The notes beneath the pieces were generated by a model, which was given only the letters and a program-made list of their open reading frames with translations, had not been told where the DNA came from and ran no database searches. From Nematostella vectensis (Eukaryota; Cnidaria; Anthozoa; Actiniaria; Edwardsiidae): DNA of 64,000 bases. Shown piece after piece: positions 24,001 to 37,256 of this stretch (position 1 is the first letter of the stretch; each line of letters starts with the position of its first letter). The position numbers and the translations under genes were made by a program. The DNA lies in contig NC_064042.1 of NCBI RefSeq assembly GCF_932526225.1, positions 9,458,540 through 9,522,539 of the forward strand. Direction: 5' to 3'.

Positions 24001-27000
24001 TAACTAAGAAATAGACAAAACGCTAGCATATAGTGAGTTGTAGTAGTCCATCTCGAATCGACAGTTGGTCTCGGTCTCTCCAAACACTTGGCAGTGGTTC
24101 TGTTAGAAACCTGAGATAGCGAAACCTCCCTAAATCGTGGTCTATAAAGCTGCGATACTGTGCGGTTTTGAGGGGGGGTATGGATATTTTCTGGAACTAC
24201 ACATTCAAAGGATAGTATTTGACAGAATCGCGAAATAAATAACTATCTAAAAAGAAAGTTTTATATTTCATTTATCAAATTCTATCGAAAATATCGCAAA
24301 AACTTAAATAACGTAAATCAGCCGATGGAAATGGATGCTTTCTCACACTTGATATTTTGCTAAAATGACGTTATGGTAGTTGCCATATAGACACTTTAAA
24401 AATCGCTTTTCTTATGACCTACTCTAGCTTCATTGCCGACTCCGTGCGAGGTACACGACACATGCAAGCAACAAATGGACATCGTGGAAAGAAAGTGAAT
24501 CGTTTTACGTTGGGGTAGAGGTAAGTTGATGGTAGCTGTTTTGCGTGAGTGGTCGAAGAGAACTGAAACTACAGGGTGAATCAAAAGTTCGTGCACTTTT
24601 TAAAATGCGTTGATTTTATTCTTCCAAACTTGAATATTTTACCACAAACCTTATTTCCAGTTTAAAAAAGTAACGAACAATGTTTAATATTCCAAAAGAA
24701 GTCCGAAGATCCTGAAGAATTTAACTTTTTCCCGTCAAATATCGCGCGCATGCGAAGTCAGAAATGCACATTTCGCGCCATTTTTGTTGTTGATGTGAAA
24801 AGGGAGTTCTATTTGCCGAGGTTTCACGAGCATCAGGAGCGTCAGAAAACGTATAATGGAATAAAAAGTGACATATTCTAGAGCCCAGGCAGCAATTTTG
24901 AGGTCATCAGGCTATTCGTTTAGAGAAATAGCACGTAAATAGCTCAAATTATCCAATTATTAACAAAACCAGGTTGGTGAGCCCAGCAGTTTTGACAAAA
25001 GTCGTCCAAAATACAATTATCAAAGCAATACACAAGCGAGGAGATTCGAGGAATTCCCATGCCCAAGATCAGGTACTAAAACAACGGTTGTTCAGTGCGA
25101 ATCGAAACATAACATTCATACAAAACGGAACTCCTGTTCACTAAAGTTACTTATTAAATGTGCCAACAAAACTTGCTAAATTCCATAGAAAGGGACGAAT
25201 GACCAGCCAATTAACCTAACCATGAACCGATAAAAAGTTTTTAGGGTATTTTGGACAAGTCAAGTTACAGGTGATCCATTGCCGACTTTAAAATAACTAA
25301 AGGGGTACCTCCGTTCTTGGCAATGTATCAGTAGATACATTACGGGTACGTTTTCACTTCATACCCAAGCGCATAAAAATTGTAATAAAGAACAAAGGCG
25401 GCCACTCAGGCTGTTGATTTTTCGTATTCACGGACTACAATAAAGTATTTTCATCATATGCAACACTTGCCATGCTGCTGTTTTGTAAGACTTGTTTTTT
25501 TTTTTTTACTCAATTAAACAAGTGCACGAACTTTTGATCCACCCTGTAGTTTTTGTATTTTCCCGCGCTATCCATTAGACTATGTCATTCTTACTGTGTT
25601 TAGTCAACACTCGTTAATACACGAAACCCCCTACTGAAAATATTTCAAGAAGCCTGGAAAAATAAAAATCTAATAATTATTACTAGTACAGAAAGTCGAA
25701 TTCTGCTAAACCGCTTTATGGCTTCCGTCCTTCAAACTAATCGATTAAATTTTTGTGATTTCAGACCATTAACGCTGACCAATAAAAACGATTTAGCCAA
25801 AGATTTTGAATGACGGAAGCGCTCTTTAGCTGTCGAAAGTTGTCGGCGAGAGTTCGAAAAGCGCTTTATGATTTAAACGGTTTGAGCTACAACGACAAGC
25901 ATTCACGGTAAAAGCCTAACTCCCCTTTGGCCTTCAGGTCTCTCCAAGCCATGTACAAGTGAAGGAGTGTGATACACATCCCAACGTAACCGTCACCTTC
26001 CGCCTAACAGTTCCAGTTGTACCATGCCCTGCTTACGGTCAATCCAATTTTTCAGCTATTGTATACGTGCCCGAAAAGTTTAAAGACAGCCTAGCAGAAA
26101 CTATAGTGGACAAGTGTTTGCTTAAACTAGAATACAATAGAACGGAGACACTGCAGATCAAGGCAGTCTGTGACAGATTAGATGACGGCACAAATATACT
26201 CGATTATCACTTCAAACAATCTGTGATGACCCACCCATTTTGGAAAGATTACAGTTTGCCTTCTTTAAGGGTAAGAATGAAGTTATTTGTTATGAATATG
26301 TTCTGTGATGATATTGGTGCTGATTTTTTAATTGTTTCTCAAAACGCGCACCAATTACCGAGTTGTAGTTGGCCTTAAAGTATTAAAGGCACAACCACGC
26401 CCCTAATGGTCATTTCATTTTTATTCATATAGCATTAAAATGAATAGTGAAGTCTAAATAAGTAAAATGGTTTCAGGTTACCGTTAACGACACATCGATT
26501 GCCATGTGCAGATCAAGTGGAGACCCTCACTACAAGACTTTCGATAACTTGGGAAGGTAACCAAAGTTTAGGCAGATTCTTCTCTGTTATGGCTTGGTTT
26601 TGTGGAGTGCACAAATCTTTAGTATCCCTTTTTTTTTAAATGAGATTGTAAGTCTTCTCGTCGTTGCGTTTTGTTGGCACGCTGTGGCATCATCGGTGTT
26701 AATGTTAGGATGGACGCAACTTGAAGGCATCTATATGGGAATGATAATTTCTATTGTTTGCAATAACTATTTATTAGTGCAGATTGTTCAGCAATGTATA
26801 CTGAAAATCGCGCCATTAATACAGAACCAAGTGTTTAGACATCGAAAGCAAGGGCCGATTTGAGTAATAATTAGCAGAGAAAAATAACTAACTTCATTGA
26901 TAACCCTTTTAAAGTTGCTGATACATCATCATGTAATCATTCCTCTAAATAGTCATTTTATATTAGAATATTGAAATATTTGTTTTTTAGTACCTAAAAT

Positions 27001-30000
27001 TTCCATAAAAACTATATGTAATGTAGTGTCTTTGTCCCGTAATCCTATGTGCTGTATTACATATATGATGGCTCAAGTTAAAGCCGCTTCGTCACCAGTT
27101 CCCTTTCGGAGGTCCGACGGAAACCTCAACCATTAAAAGACAAAAGAATCTATTAGAATCCAAGATATTTAACATGCCATCCGCTCTAAATTATCAATCA
27201 CATCCTCGAAGAAACTTGCAATAGACAAACCGCTTTCAATATTTTGAAATATTTTTCGCATTTTCCGTTAAAAATCATCGGAGATTGTTACGTAATCGAC
27301 CGAAAGTAAACTGGTGACAATGCGGCTTTAAAAGATCAGTTCACGGACTAAACTCAAACCCAAATAATCCACTCTTTCTAGTGTTCTTCGATTTCCCCAT
27401 GTGACAAAGCAAGAGGAACATGACAAACTTTTATTGCCACAACCTTCTCCCCTAATGAATTTCTGCTAAAATCTAAGCTGTAATTTCTCAATTTCAGGAC
27501 TTATGATTATTTTGGGACGGGCGATTATGTGCTTTACCGTAACAAAGAACGTGGATTTGAAGTGAGTATTTTATTTTATTCCCACCTGTTGGAGACTTGT
27601 CTATCTAAACGTTATAAGCAAACGCTTATAACCTATTAGTTTCTCTTATAGGTTCACACTCGTCTATGGCTTTGTGCTCACAATCACGGTCGAGATATAA
27701 CATGTAATTGTGGCGTAGCAATTCGTGAAGGAAACGATGTCATTGTCTTCTCTACTTGTAACGACGAACTTATTTACAACCAACCGACTAAGCTGATATC
27801 GAAGATCCGAAGTAAAGGGAATCTAGCACCAGGAACCCACATCTACAAAAACAACACAGGGAGTCAAACAAAATACACTGTGAGTAATTAACGCAGGGGC
27901 GGCGAACGGGGAGGGCCTTAATTTTCTCCAAGTGTGTATAAAATAAACGATATCATACATTTTAAAAAGTGTTTGTTTTCATTTTCAGTTGTACTCTATG
28001 TCAGACCAAGGTAACCCCCCCCCCCCCCCATACACACACACATCCCCCCCCCTCACAGTATATCACATAACAATTCTAATAAGCGTTTTTAGATGGATAA
28101 TATTTCACAGATCGGTTGTGTTTTCCTTTTTCCACAGGTAATCTTACCTTCTGGGACACGTATTATAGTCGAGAGACGTGGTTGGAGTGTATTAGATGTA
28201 TTTCTTTATGCTCCTCAAAGCGACCGAAACACCACGGAAGGTCTTTGTGGTAATTTCAACAATGACCAAGACGATGAATTCAAACACGGAGGAGATGGAA
28301 AAGAACACAGCGACGCAGACTCCTTTGCTAGGAGTTGGAGGTATCGGGTCTACGGAAGACGTTTAGATTTTGTAGAGTGAAATAAATAGGAGAGTGCCAT
28401 CATTTTTTACCCTTTTCAAGGGCTACAGTAATCTCGATTTGCAGCTCGCTTTACAATGCATGAAGGAGCAGTTTAAATAAACTATTTTTTCAAACTAATG
28501 TTTTATGTAAAAAAAAGTCAAAATAATTTTGTTTATGTAGGTATTTTCCCCGATTGGTTTTGTGGATGCAAAATTCAGGTTTTGGAAACCTTGCAAATAA
28601 CCCGTGGGATGCACATTTTAAATATTTTATCTATTTGCAGAATAAAGCGAGAGGAAAGCTACTTCGTTGCCCTTCCGCCTCATGAACCGCAAGTTTACAA
28701 GGGGGAGTTTTGTCACTGTGAATTTGATAAAATATTTAAAAGCAACACATGCAAGAACACGTCAACCATTCATACACGACGTCTCCGCAGCCTTGGAAAG
28801 AATATAAATTTAGAATTGAATCGTATAAAGCGCTCAGTTGAAGACTCAGTGTACAGCGATGATATCATCGATCACGAGGAAAGGGGCTTTTTTGTGGATC
28901 AGAAAGACCTGGAATATACTCAGATTCGTATTCGCAGCAGAAGGAGCATAGGAAAGGAACCTATTTCCAAAGAGAACGCCACAAAGATCTGCAAGTCGTT
29001 TATTGAAGACTCTGTGACTGGAAAAGTGTGCAAGAGAGTTTCAGGGATAGAATTTTCATCATTTATAAAGGACTGCGTATTTGACCTTCAGGTTAATAAC
29101 ACAAACTATTTTTGCTAGTCATTTACACTATAAGACGTTGAGTACTATATTATATTCCATAGGTCACTGGAGACAAAGCGTTTGCTGGTTCGGCGTTTTC
29201 CGCCATGCAAGAACAATGCGAAGATTCCGTTTTGAGAAATGTATCCATGTACAAGAGAGGCCGCGATGGAATGTTGCAGCCAGCAAAAGAAATAGTAGAT
29301 AAATTGTGCCCTGACGACTGCAATGGTCATGGCAAATGCCGTGAGAGGATATGCACCTGTGACGAGGGATATACCGGAGCCGACTGCTCTTTGCTCAAGA
29401 ACGCGGTACCAGAACTTCTTGGGTAAGCTCATTATTAGCTGTACCTATTTTCTATTCCCACTGGAATCTCAGTAATCATCCCACTAGGCAGCCTACTCAA
29501 TTTTTAGTGTCACTGTCAAATTTTCGTCTTTAAGCTTGAGCGTTATAAACAGTACGTCTGATGTTCGTATATCACTTTTTACAGAATCGTCATTAAGATT
29601 TTGATTAGTATCTTACAATATGGCCAGCGTTTGATGACACGAGATTACAACTCGCTTTTCTAACTGAAGCTTATTTTGATACCCTTATCTTTTATAAAGC
29701 ATCTATGATGGTGGTCTGTGTGACATTAGAAAACGACCTTGTAAGAAAACGGACATTTTGGGAGAAGGATTCATCGATTCAGAAAATCTCACTTGTCATT
29801 CAACTGAATTCAAGGTATTATATGCACCAAAATTATCTTCAACTAGAATGTTTAAACTAGAACACGAAAAAAAAAGTGTTGAAAAAAATTGGAACGTCGA
29901 AAAAAATGAAAAAAATTAGAGTTATCAAATGGAGGCAAAAGGAAATCTACACTAAGAAACCAGCATTGAAAAGATGGATAGTTATCTCTTATTTTTTTTA

Positions 30001-32076
30001 TGGAATCACACAATAATACTACAGAAAGGACTATTGTCATTCAACCTTAAAAGATATCTTCTTCTAATTATCGATGGCACTATTTCTTATAAGCTCGCCA
30101 TCGAGCTGAGTAAAATATTAAAAATCATTCCCCCCTTTTGGGACTCAAATAGGAACCCGAACAGTTATCTGATGTTCTCCCTTCTCTTTTTTAGGTTTTT
30201 GGAGATAATTGGGCGCCAAGTACCACATCCAACATTTTACCGGGAGAGTTGAATGAGGTATCTAGTGTGAAATGCGATCTTCCCGACCCTCCTACTAAAC
30301 TGAATGACTACGACAACCCGGGCACGCCTGCTGGGGGTCTGTTCATCAAGATCTCCAACAACAAGATTGATACGAGTGCTCGCGCGATGAGATTTGTCTC
30401 GTATGACTCGCTCTGCCTCAAGTGTGAAAACACAAGGACATGCGTACTCAAGGTGGGTATCATAGTCCCAACAACCCCAACACCATACACACAAACGCCG
30501 CATTTTCTAACTATTTCCCTTGGTAAATAAATATGGAGTATTTCTCGGGTCAATGATGTTAAGTATTTATGTTACATATGTTATTTACTGGTTAGGAGGG
30601 CCGTATTGGCAAAACTGTGGCAAGTCTACTGGGCTCGACCTTAAAGCGACTCTCAAAACCTGTGTTTTGGTTTTGTTTTGTTGTTATTGTTGTTTTTACT
30701 AGTGTGTAAATGGTTTACACCGTGCACCCAACAAGGGCAGAGATAAGAAAAATAAGGCCCCAAGAATTCAATACCGCGTCTGCTTGAAAAAAGAAAATGT
30801 AATTTGTAAGTTTACCAAACTATCAGCGTATTGTTTGTCCAGAATGACTCATGTATAATCAACGGGTAATATTTTCTCTGTCCAGGAAGATTCGTGCATC
30901 ATAAACGGACACTGTTTTGCACTAAATGATGCTAACCCAAGGAATTGGTGTCAACAATGTTTGCCATCGAAAACACAGTTTGCTTGGAGCCCACATAAGG
31001 GTATGTGTGTCGCACAATAATATTGTATTCCTTCAGGGATAAAGTATTTATGCCCCCGTATATGTTTTAGACAATCACCCACCAAAGTTTACGACACCAT
31101 CTACACGTTACGCCCTTGTGGGAGAGGAGCTCCCTCTGCAAATACAGGCGATAGACACAGACGGCCGCCCCGTCACGTACTCCCTCGCTAGCACTAACGC
31201 CCAAGGGTACACCTTCACCGCGAGTGGCCTACTCAAATACACGATGCCTTCAACGGAAAGTAAAACCTTTACTGTGGTTGCTATCGACGAGTGCGGTGCT
31301 AAAGATACCATGACCATCACACTTAAGGCATTGACGTGTCCTTGTATAAACGGCGGGGTATGCCATCCCCACCCATACCACCCACGGGGATCTGGTCGGT
31401 ATACATGCACCTGCCCGGAGGGTTTTACCGGAAACCTCTGCGAGACTAGTCTCTCTAACGGGAGTTTTGATGGTGAGTTATCGTCATATTTATAATATGG
31501 CACTTTGAGAATGTCCGAAAGTTCTGAAAAGGCTGTCTTGAAAGGCTGTCGATTAATATTGTAAATTGGATCAATGATCAGTTTATTGATTCTGATAACA
31601 AATTCAAGGCGCAAAAGATCTCACTGTTCTATGACACACGACAAAACAAGGGAAAAATATCCGGAATACGCAAAGGTGTTTGGCGTTTGGTTGCCAGCCT
31701 TAACTTTTCGTATTTTAACACGGCATGTATGTTAACATTACGTGATATGAACTTCGAAAGAGACAACAACAATACCCCCCTCTTTTTGGACAACTTTTGG
31801 ACCACTTTGGATATTTCTTACAATCAATTTCAAATTGAGCTTGAAATGGTATGGCTATTTGTACTACCCTTTGACCCTTCTCTTCATCTAGAAAACTTCT
31901 GCAAGGATAAGCCGCATGGCCACTATCCCCACCCAACAGACTGCACCAAGTTCTACCAATGTGACGCCTTCCACAGGGCGTTCCTTCATAACTGTCCTGC
32001 TGGGCTAAAATGGAACGTCAAGGCGAACGCGTGTGACTGGCCACGAAACGTGGACTGTAATAACCATCGCACTTAA
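21048..32076 (+). CDS. protein B: VWDE-like secreted protein (D8C, VWD, EGF, cadherin-like, EGF, chitin-binding type 2)
   Basis: Sixteen exons splice in phase to 1165 aa: 21048-21498, 22840-22863, 22942-23174, 25938-26270, 26477-26556, 27498-27561, 27652-27879, 28138-28340, 28641-29091, 29163-29422, 29700-29814, 30195-30452, 30703-30798, 30886-31000, 31071-31472 and 31892-32076. The signal peptide is MAPYCEFCLLLIFGIFLNSV. Next come a D8C domain (residues about 27-150), a VWD domain (CRSSGDPHYKTFD to GLCGNFNNDQDDEF, about 357-540), an EGF domain (CNGHGKC...CDEGYTGADC, about 738-764), a cysteine pair module (NPRNWCQQC), a cadherin-like module (PPKF...VVAIDECG), a second EGF domain and a peritrophin-A/CBM14 domain (YPHPTDCTKFYQCD...CPAGLKWN) at the C-terminus. 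The order matches vertebrate VWDE, but the terminal chitin-binding domain is not part of the human protein as I know it. The exon ending at 30798 needs a GTAATT donor for phase; that boundary is less sure. Confidence 0.85.
22260..22770 (+). repeat. intronic tandem repeat, 85/108-bp unit, about 5 copies
   Basis: The word ACTCGCGCATGCGCT recurs at 22351, 22436, 22520, 22628 and 22736, giving intervals of 85, 84, 108 and 108 bp. The longer form adds an ACAAATCAGCCGACTGGG segment. Each unit carries GCGCATGCGC, an NRF-1-like core. It lies in the second-exon-side part of the first intron of protein B. Confidence 0.85.
24572..25546. mobile_element. degenerate Tc1/mariner-like transposon (975 bp)
   Basis: Inverted termini start CAGGGTGAATCAAAAGTTCG on the left and CAGGGTGGATCAAAAGTTCG on the right (read inwards). 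TA dinucleotides directly outside both ends give the expected TA target duplication. The interior has remnants of a transposase-like reading frame (around 24.8-25.1 kb) broken by stops, and the element is shorter than an intact mariner of about 1.3 kb. It is therefore a dead or internally deleted copy. It sits in the intron 23175-25937 of protein B. Confidence 0.85.
27078..27331. mobile_element. MITE with AAAGCCGC termini, copy 1
   Basis: The left end AAAGCCGCTTCGTCACCAGT and the right end, read inwards (AAAGCCGCATTGTCACCAGT), are inverted repeats with two mismatches over 20 bp. A second, reversed and eroded copy is recognisable at about 59388-59605 (shared words TTACTTTCGGTCGATT-like and AATCATCGGAGATT). 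It lies in a protein B intron. Confidence 0.7.
30836..30908 (+). repeat. tandem duplication of a 3' splice site and exon start
   Basis: GTCCAGAATGACTCATGTAT and GTCCAGGAAGATTCGTGCAT begin 43 bp apart and both continue into A(T/A)CA/AACGG. The second copy is the real acceptor and start of the protein B exon at 30886. The first would give a 23-nt exon ending at a GTAATA donor, which breaks the frame, so it is probably a decoy. Confidence 0.7.
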
Positions 32077-32990
32077 CCAAGTATGTGTTGAAATCACCGA
32101 AGCACGTAAAAGGTCATATGAAAAGTGGCGAAACAAGGGAAGAGTTTCGGTGAAGGTGGTATAAGGTGGTTTAAATATGAGGATGGTGTCAATTTCTTTA
32201 CAATGATCGAGATCAATTTCATATGACCAATTTCTTTCTTTTTAAATATTTTCGACCCCACAAGAAATCAGAGCTCGAGTCAATTTCAGAAATTGTAATA
32301 AAAAAAAAATAAAGAAATTTACTCAAAATATGTGCATGGGCTTGGTGGGTATTTGTAGGTGGCACTTTATTATTGCAAAGAGCTACTGTTTTGATATATG
32401 ATGGCAAGGGGCTTTACGAGGAGTGCCCTAATATATCTGTTTTCACATGTTCTTTGTAGAGACGCCACCAAAACCGGCATCCAAACCGCTGGATGTGCGC
32501 AGGCTAGCTTAGGCAATACATTCCAAGCCTTTGGTATTAATAATAATAATTATTGGGATTAAAAATAATATCTATCTGCACCAGGTGTTTTAAAATGATA
32601 GCCAAGGTGTGTAGACATAATAATAATTCAAGTTGTGTAATAGTCAAATGAAAACTTGGAAGCTTAATATTTTGTATCCCCTTCAGCATTTGTAAAGCTA
32701 CTATAAGCGCAATAAAAACACCCAAAATGCTCAGGAAAATGTCTTGATAACTTATAAAGTCATTTCTCTCGATGCCACGCTGCTTTTTAGCAGCCGCTTG
32801 GAGATGCACATACCGCTTGTGTACGCTCATCCGCCCTTAAGCAAATTCATGTTTATTTTCATTGGTATATTGAATCACATTTTTTTATTTGCCTTTTTAC
32901 CCGAAAATTGCACTTTCCCTTTTGCCTGTTTTCTTTTAACAACCTGCCTCATATACCCTTATCATCCTCCATCTACCATAATCTGCCCCA
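32077..32990. other. 3' flank of protein B
   Basis: No further gene was seen apart from the possible alternative exon. AATAAA signals near 32297-32310 fit polyadenylation of protein B. The rest is AT-rich and leads directly into the satellite array. Confidence 0.5.
32460..32512 (+). CDS. possible alternative last exon of protein B
   Basis: TTCTTTGTAG is followed by a short open stretch, ETPPKPASKPLDVRRLA and TAG, whose phase fits the donor at 31472. Used in place of the exon at 31892, it would replace the chitin-binding domain with a short Pro-rich tail. The evidence is only phase and an acceptor-like sequence. Confidence 0.3.
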
Positions 32991-32994
32991 ATTC

Positions 32995-35900
32995 GTGTGC
33001 GCTAGTAACGAATTTCTGCTTACTAAAATGGTTTATATCCTTTATCATTATTTTAGAGAAAGAGAACTAAAATCAATAATTCCCATGACTTTCGATGCGC
33101 TCTTTGTTGTTTCACGGACAATTTGTACTGAAACGAACTTTCGAAAATTTATAGAGAAATGTGGGTTCAAAATGTGTGCGTTTGTCTAAAAATGTGCGCG
33201 GGTATCAAAAATTCTGCTTACTATAAAATGTTTTATATCTTTTATCATTATTTTAGAGAAAAGAGAACTAAAATCAATAATTCCCATGACTTTCGATGCG
33301 CTCTTTGTTGTTTCACGTTTAATAACTGTGAGCGGGATTAAAATTTTGTTTACTAAAATGGTTTACATTTTTATTATTATTTTAGAGAAAAAAAACTAAA
33401 AACAATAATTCCCATCACTTTCGATGCGCTCTTTGTTATTTTACGGAAAATTTGTACTGAAATGAGCTTTCGAAAATTTATTGGGAAATCTGAATTTAAA
33501 ATGTGTGCGTTTGTTAATTAGTGTGCGCGAGGTCAAAAGATTCTGTTTACTAAAATCTTTTATATCTTTTATCATTATTTTAGAGAAAAGAGAACAAAAA
33601 ACAATAATTCTCATCTTTTTCGATGCGCTCTTTGTTGTTTCACGGACAATTTGTACTGAAATGAGCTTTCGAAAATTTATAGAGAAATATGCGTTCAAAA
33701 TGTGTGCGTTTGTCAATAAGTGTACGCGGTATCGAATTCTGTTTACGTAAAATGGTTTATATCTTTTATTATGATTTTAGAAAAAATAGAACAAATATCA
33801 ATAATTCCCATGACTTTCGATGCGCTCTTTGTAGCTTTACGCACAATTTGTACTGAAATGAGCTTTCAAAAATTTATAGGAAAATGTGCTTTCAAAATGT
33901 GTGCGTTTGTCTATAAATGTGCGCGGGTATAAAAATTCTGCTTACTATAAAATGTTTTATATCTTTTATCATTACTTTAGAGAAAAGAGAACTAGAATAA
34001 ATAATTCCCATCATCTTCGATGCGCTCTTTGTTGTTTCACAGACAATTTGTACTGAAATGAGCTTTCGAAAATTTATAGAGAAATGTGCGTTCAAAATGT
34101 GTGCGTATGCCAATAGTGTGCGCGGTAACGACTTTCTGTTTACTAGAATGGTTTCAAATTTTTCATAATTTAATTTAAAAAAGAGAGAACTAGAATCAAT
34201 AATTGCCATCACTTTTGATGCGCTTTTTGTTGTTTCACGGACAATTTGTACTAAAATGAGCTTTCGAAAATTTATAGGGAAATGTCCGTTCAAAATGTGT
34301 GCGTTTTTCAATAATTGTGCGCGGGTATCAAAATTGGGTTTATATCTTTTAACATTATTTTAGAGAAAAGAGAACTCGAATAAATAATTACCATCATTTT
34401 CGATGCGCTTTTTATGGTTCACGGACAATTTGTACTGAAATGAGCTTTCGAAAACTTATAGAGAAATCTGCGTTCAAAATGTGTGCGTTTGTCAAAAAGT
34501 GTGCGCGGTATCGAATTGTGTTTACATAAAATGGTTTATATCTTTTATCATGATTTTAGAGAAAAGAGAACAAATATCAATAATTCCATTCACTTTCGAT
34601 GCGCTCTTTGTTGTCTCACGGACAATTTGTACTGAAATGAGCTTTCAAAAATTTATAAGGAAAATGTGCGTACAAATTGTGTGCGTTTTTCAATAATTGT
34701 GCGCGGGTATCAAAAAAGGGTTTATATCTTTTATCATTATTTTAGAGAAAAGAGAACTAAAATCAATAATTCCCATGACTTTTGATGCGCTCTTTGTTGT
34801 TTCACGAACAATTTGTAATGAAATGAGCTTTCGAAAATTGTGCGTTTGTTAATTAGTGTGCGCGAGATCAAAAGATTCTGTTTACTAAAATGTTTTATAT
34901 TTTATATCATTATTTTAGAGAAAAGAGAACAAAAATCAATAATTCTCATCTTTTTCGATGCGCTCTTTGTTGTTTCACGGACAATTTGTACTGAAATGGC
35001 CTTTCGAAAATTTATAGAGAAATGTGCGTTCAAAATGTGTGCGTTTGTCAATAAGTGTGCGCGGGTACCGAGATTCTGTTTTTTGGAATGGTTTCAAATT
35101 TTTCATCATTATTTTAAAGAAGAGAGAACTAGAATCAATAATTGCCATCACTTTCGATTTGCTTTTTGTTGTTTCACGGACAATTTGTACTGAAATAAGC
35201 TTTCGAAAATTTATAGGGAAATGTCCGTTCAAAATGTGTGCGTTTTTTAATAATTGTGCGCGGGTATCAAAAAAATGGGTTTATATCTTTTATCATTATT
35301 TTAGAGAAAAGAGAACTAAAATCAATAATTCCCATGACTTTCGATGCGCTCTTTGTAGTTTTACGCACAATTTGTACTGAAATGAGCTTTCGAAAATTTA
35401 TTGGGAAATCTGAATTGAAAATGTTTGCCTTTGTCAAAAAGTGTCGCAGATATCGACATTTTGTTTACTATAAAATGTTTTATATCTTTTATCATTACTT
35501 TAGAGAAAAGAGAACTAGAATAAATAATTCCCATCATCTTCGATGCGCTCTTTGTTGTTTCACGGACAATTTGTACTGAAATGAGCTTTCAAAAATTTAT
35601 AAGGAAAAAATAATGTCCGTTCAAAATGTGTGCGTTTTTCAATAATTGTGCGTGGGTATCAAAAAATGGGTTTATATCTTATATCATTATTTTAGAGAAA
35701 AGAGAACTAAAATCAATAATTCCCATGACTTTCGATGCGCTCTTTGTTGTTTCACGAACAATTTGTAATGAAATGAGCTTTCGAAAATTTATTAGGAAAT
35801 CTGAATTCAAAATGTGTGCGTTTGTTAATTAGTGTGCGCGAGGTTCAAAAGATTCTGTTTACTAAAATGTTTTATATTTTATATCATTATTTTAGAGAAA

Positions 35901-37256
35901 AGAGAACAAAAATCAATAATTCCCATCATCTTCGATGCGCTCTTTGTTGTTTCACGGACAATTTGTACTGAAATAGCCTTTCAAAAATTTATAGAGAAAT
36001 GTGCGTTCAAAATGTGTGCGTATGCCAATAGTGTGCGCGGGTAACAACATTCTGTTTACTAGAATGGTTTCAAATTTTTCATCATTAATTTAAAAAAGAG
36101 AGAACTAGAATCAATAATTGCCATCACTTTTGATGCGCTTTTTGTTGTTTCACGGACAATTTGTACTGAAATAAGCTTTCGAAAATTTATAGGGATATGT
36201 CCGTTCAAAATGTGTGCGTTTTTCAATAATTGTGCGCGGGTATCAAAAAATGGGTTTATATCTTTTATCATTATTTTAGAGAAAAGAGAACAAAAAACAA
36301 TAATTCCCATCATCTTCGATGCGCTCTTTGTTGTTTCACGGACAATTTGTACTGAAATGAGCTTTCAAAAATTTATAAGGAAAAAATAATGTCCGTTCAA
36401 AATGTGTGCGTTTTTCAATAATTGTGCGTGGGTATCAAAAAATGGGTTTATATCTTATATCATTATTTTAGAGAAAAGAGAACTAAAATCAATAATTCCC
36501 ATGACTTTCGATGCGCTCTTTGTTGTTTCACGAACAATTTGTAATGAAATGAGCTTTCGAAAATTTATTAGGAAATCTGAATTCAAAATGTGTGCGTTTG
36601 TTTATTAGTGTGCGCGAGGTTCAAAAGATTCTGTTTACTAAAATGTTTTATATTTTATATCATTATTATAGAGAAAAGAGAACAAAAATCAATAATTCTC
36701 ATCTTTTTCGATGCGCTCTTTGTTGTTTCACGGACAATTTGTACTGAAATGGCCTTTCGAAAATTTATAGAGAGAGTTGTGCGTTCAAAATGTGTGCGTA
36801 TGCCAATAGTGTGCGCGGGTAACAACATTCTGTTTACTAGAATGGTTTCAAATTTTTCATCATTAATTTAAAAAAGAGAGAACTAGAATCAATAATTGCC
36901 ATCACTTTCGATGCGCTTTTTGTTGTTTCACGGACAATTTGTACTGAAATAAGCTTTCGAAAATTGATAGGAATATGTCCGTTCAAAATGTGTGCGTTTT
37001 TCAATAATTGTGCGCGGGTATCAAAAAATGGGTTTATATCTTTTATCATTATTTTAGAGAAAAGAGAACAAAAAACAATAATTCCCATCATCTTCGATGC
37101 GCTCTTTGTTGTTTCACGGACAATTTGTACTGAAATAATCTTTGGAAAATTTATAGGGAAATGTGCGTCCAAAATGTGTGCGCAAGTATCAAAATTCTGC
37201 TTACCATTTCTTACCATTATATCAGAGAAAAGAAAACTGTAATCAATAATTCCCAA
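32995..37256. repeat. satellite array, about 190-bp unit, about 22 copies
   Basis: A landmark word (CGATGCGCTCTTTGTTGTTT, with variants) recurs about 22 times from about 33.09 to 37.10 kb with a mean spacing near 191 bp. Each unit also has ATCATTATTTTAGAGAAAAG, CAATTTGTACTGAAATGAGC, CAAAATGTGTGCGT and GTGCGCGGGTATC. Units differ by a few per cent and carry small indels, and some blocks of several units repeat (for example around 35.6-35.9 and 36.4-36.6 kb), pointing to segmental amplification. Short ORFs on both strands are by-products. It separates protein B from the synthetase pseudogene. Confidence 0.95.

Noticed and set aside
32995-37256. Possible family of small proteins or a CRISPR-like array
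   Set aside because: Units are contiguous 190-bp tandem repeats without unique spacers; ORFs are short, on both strands, and follow the repeat period.
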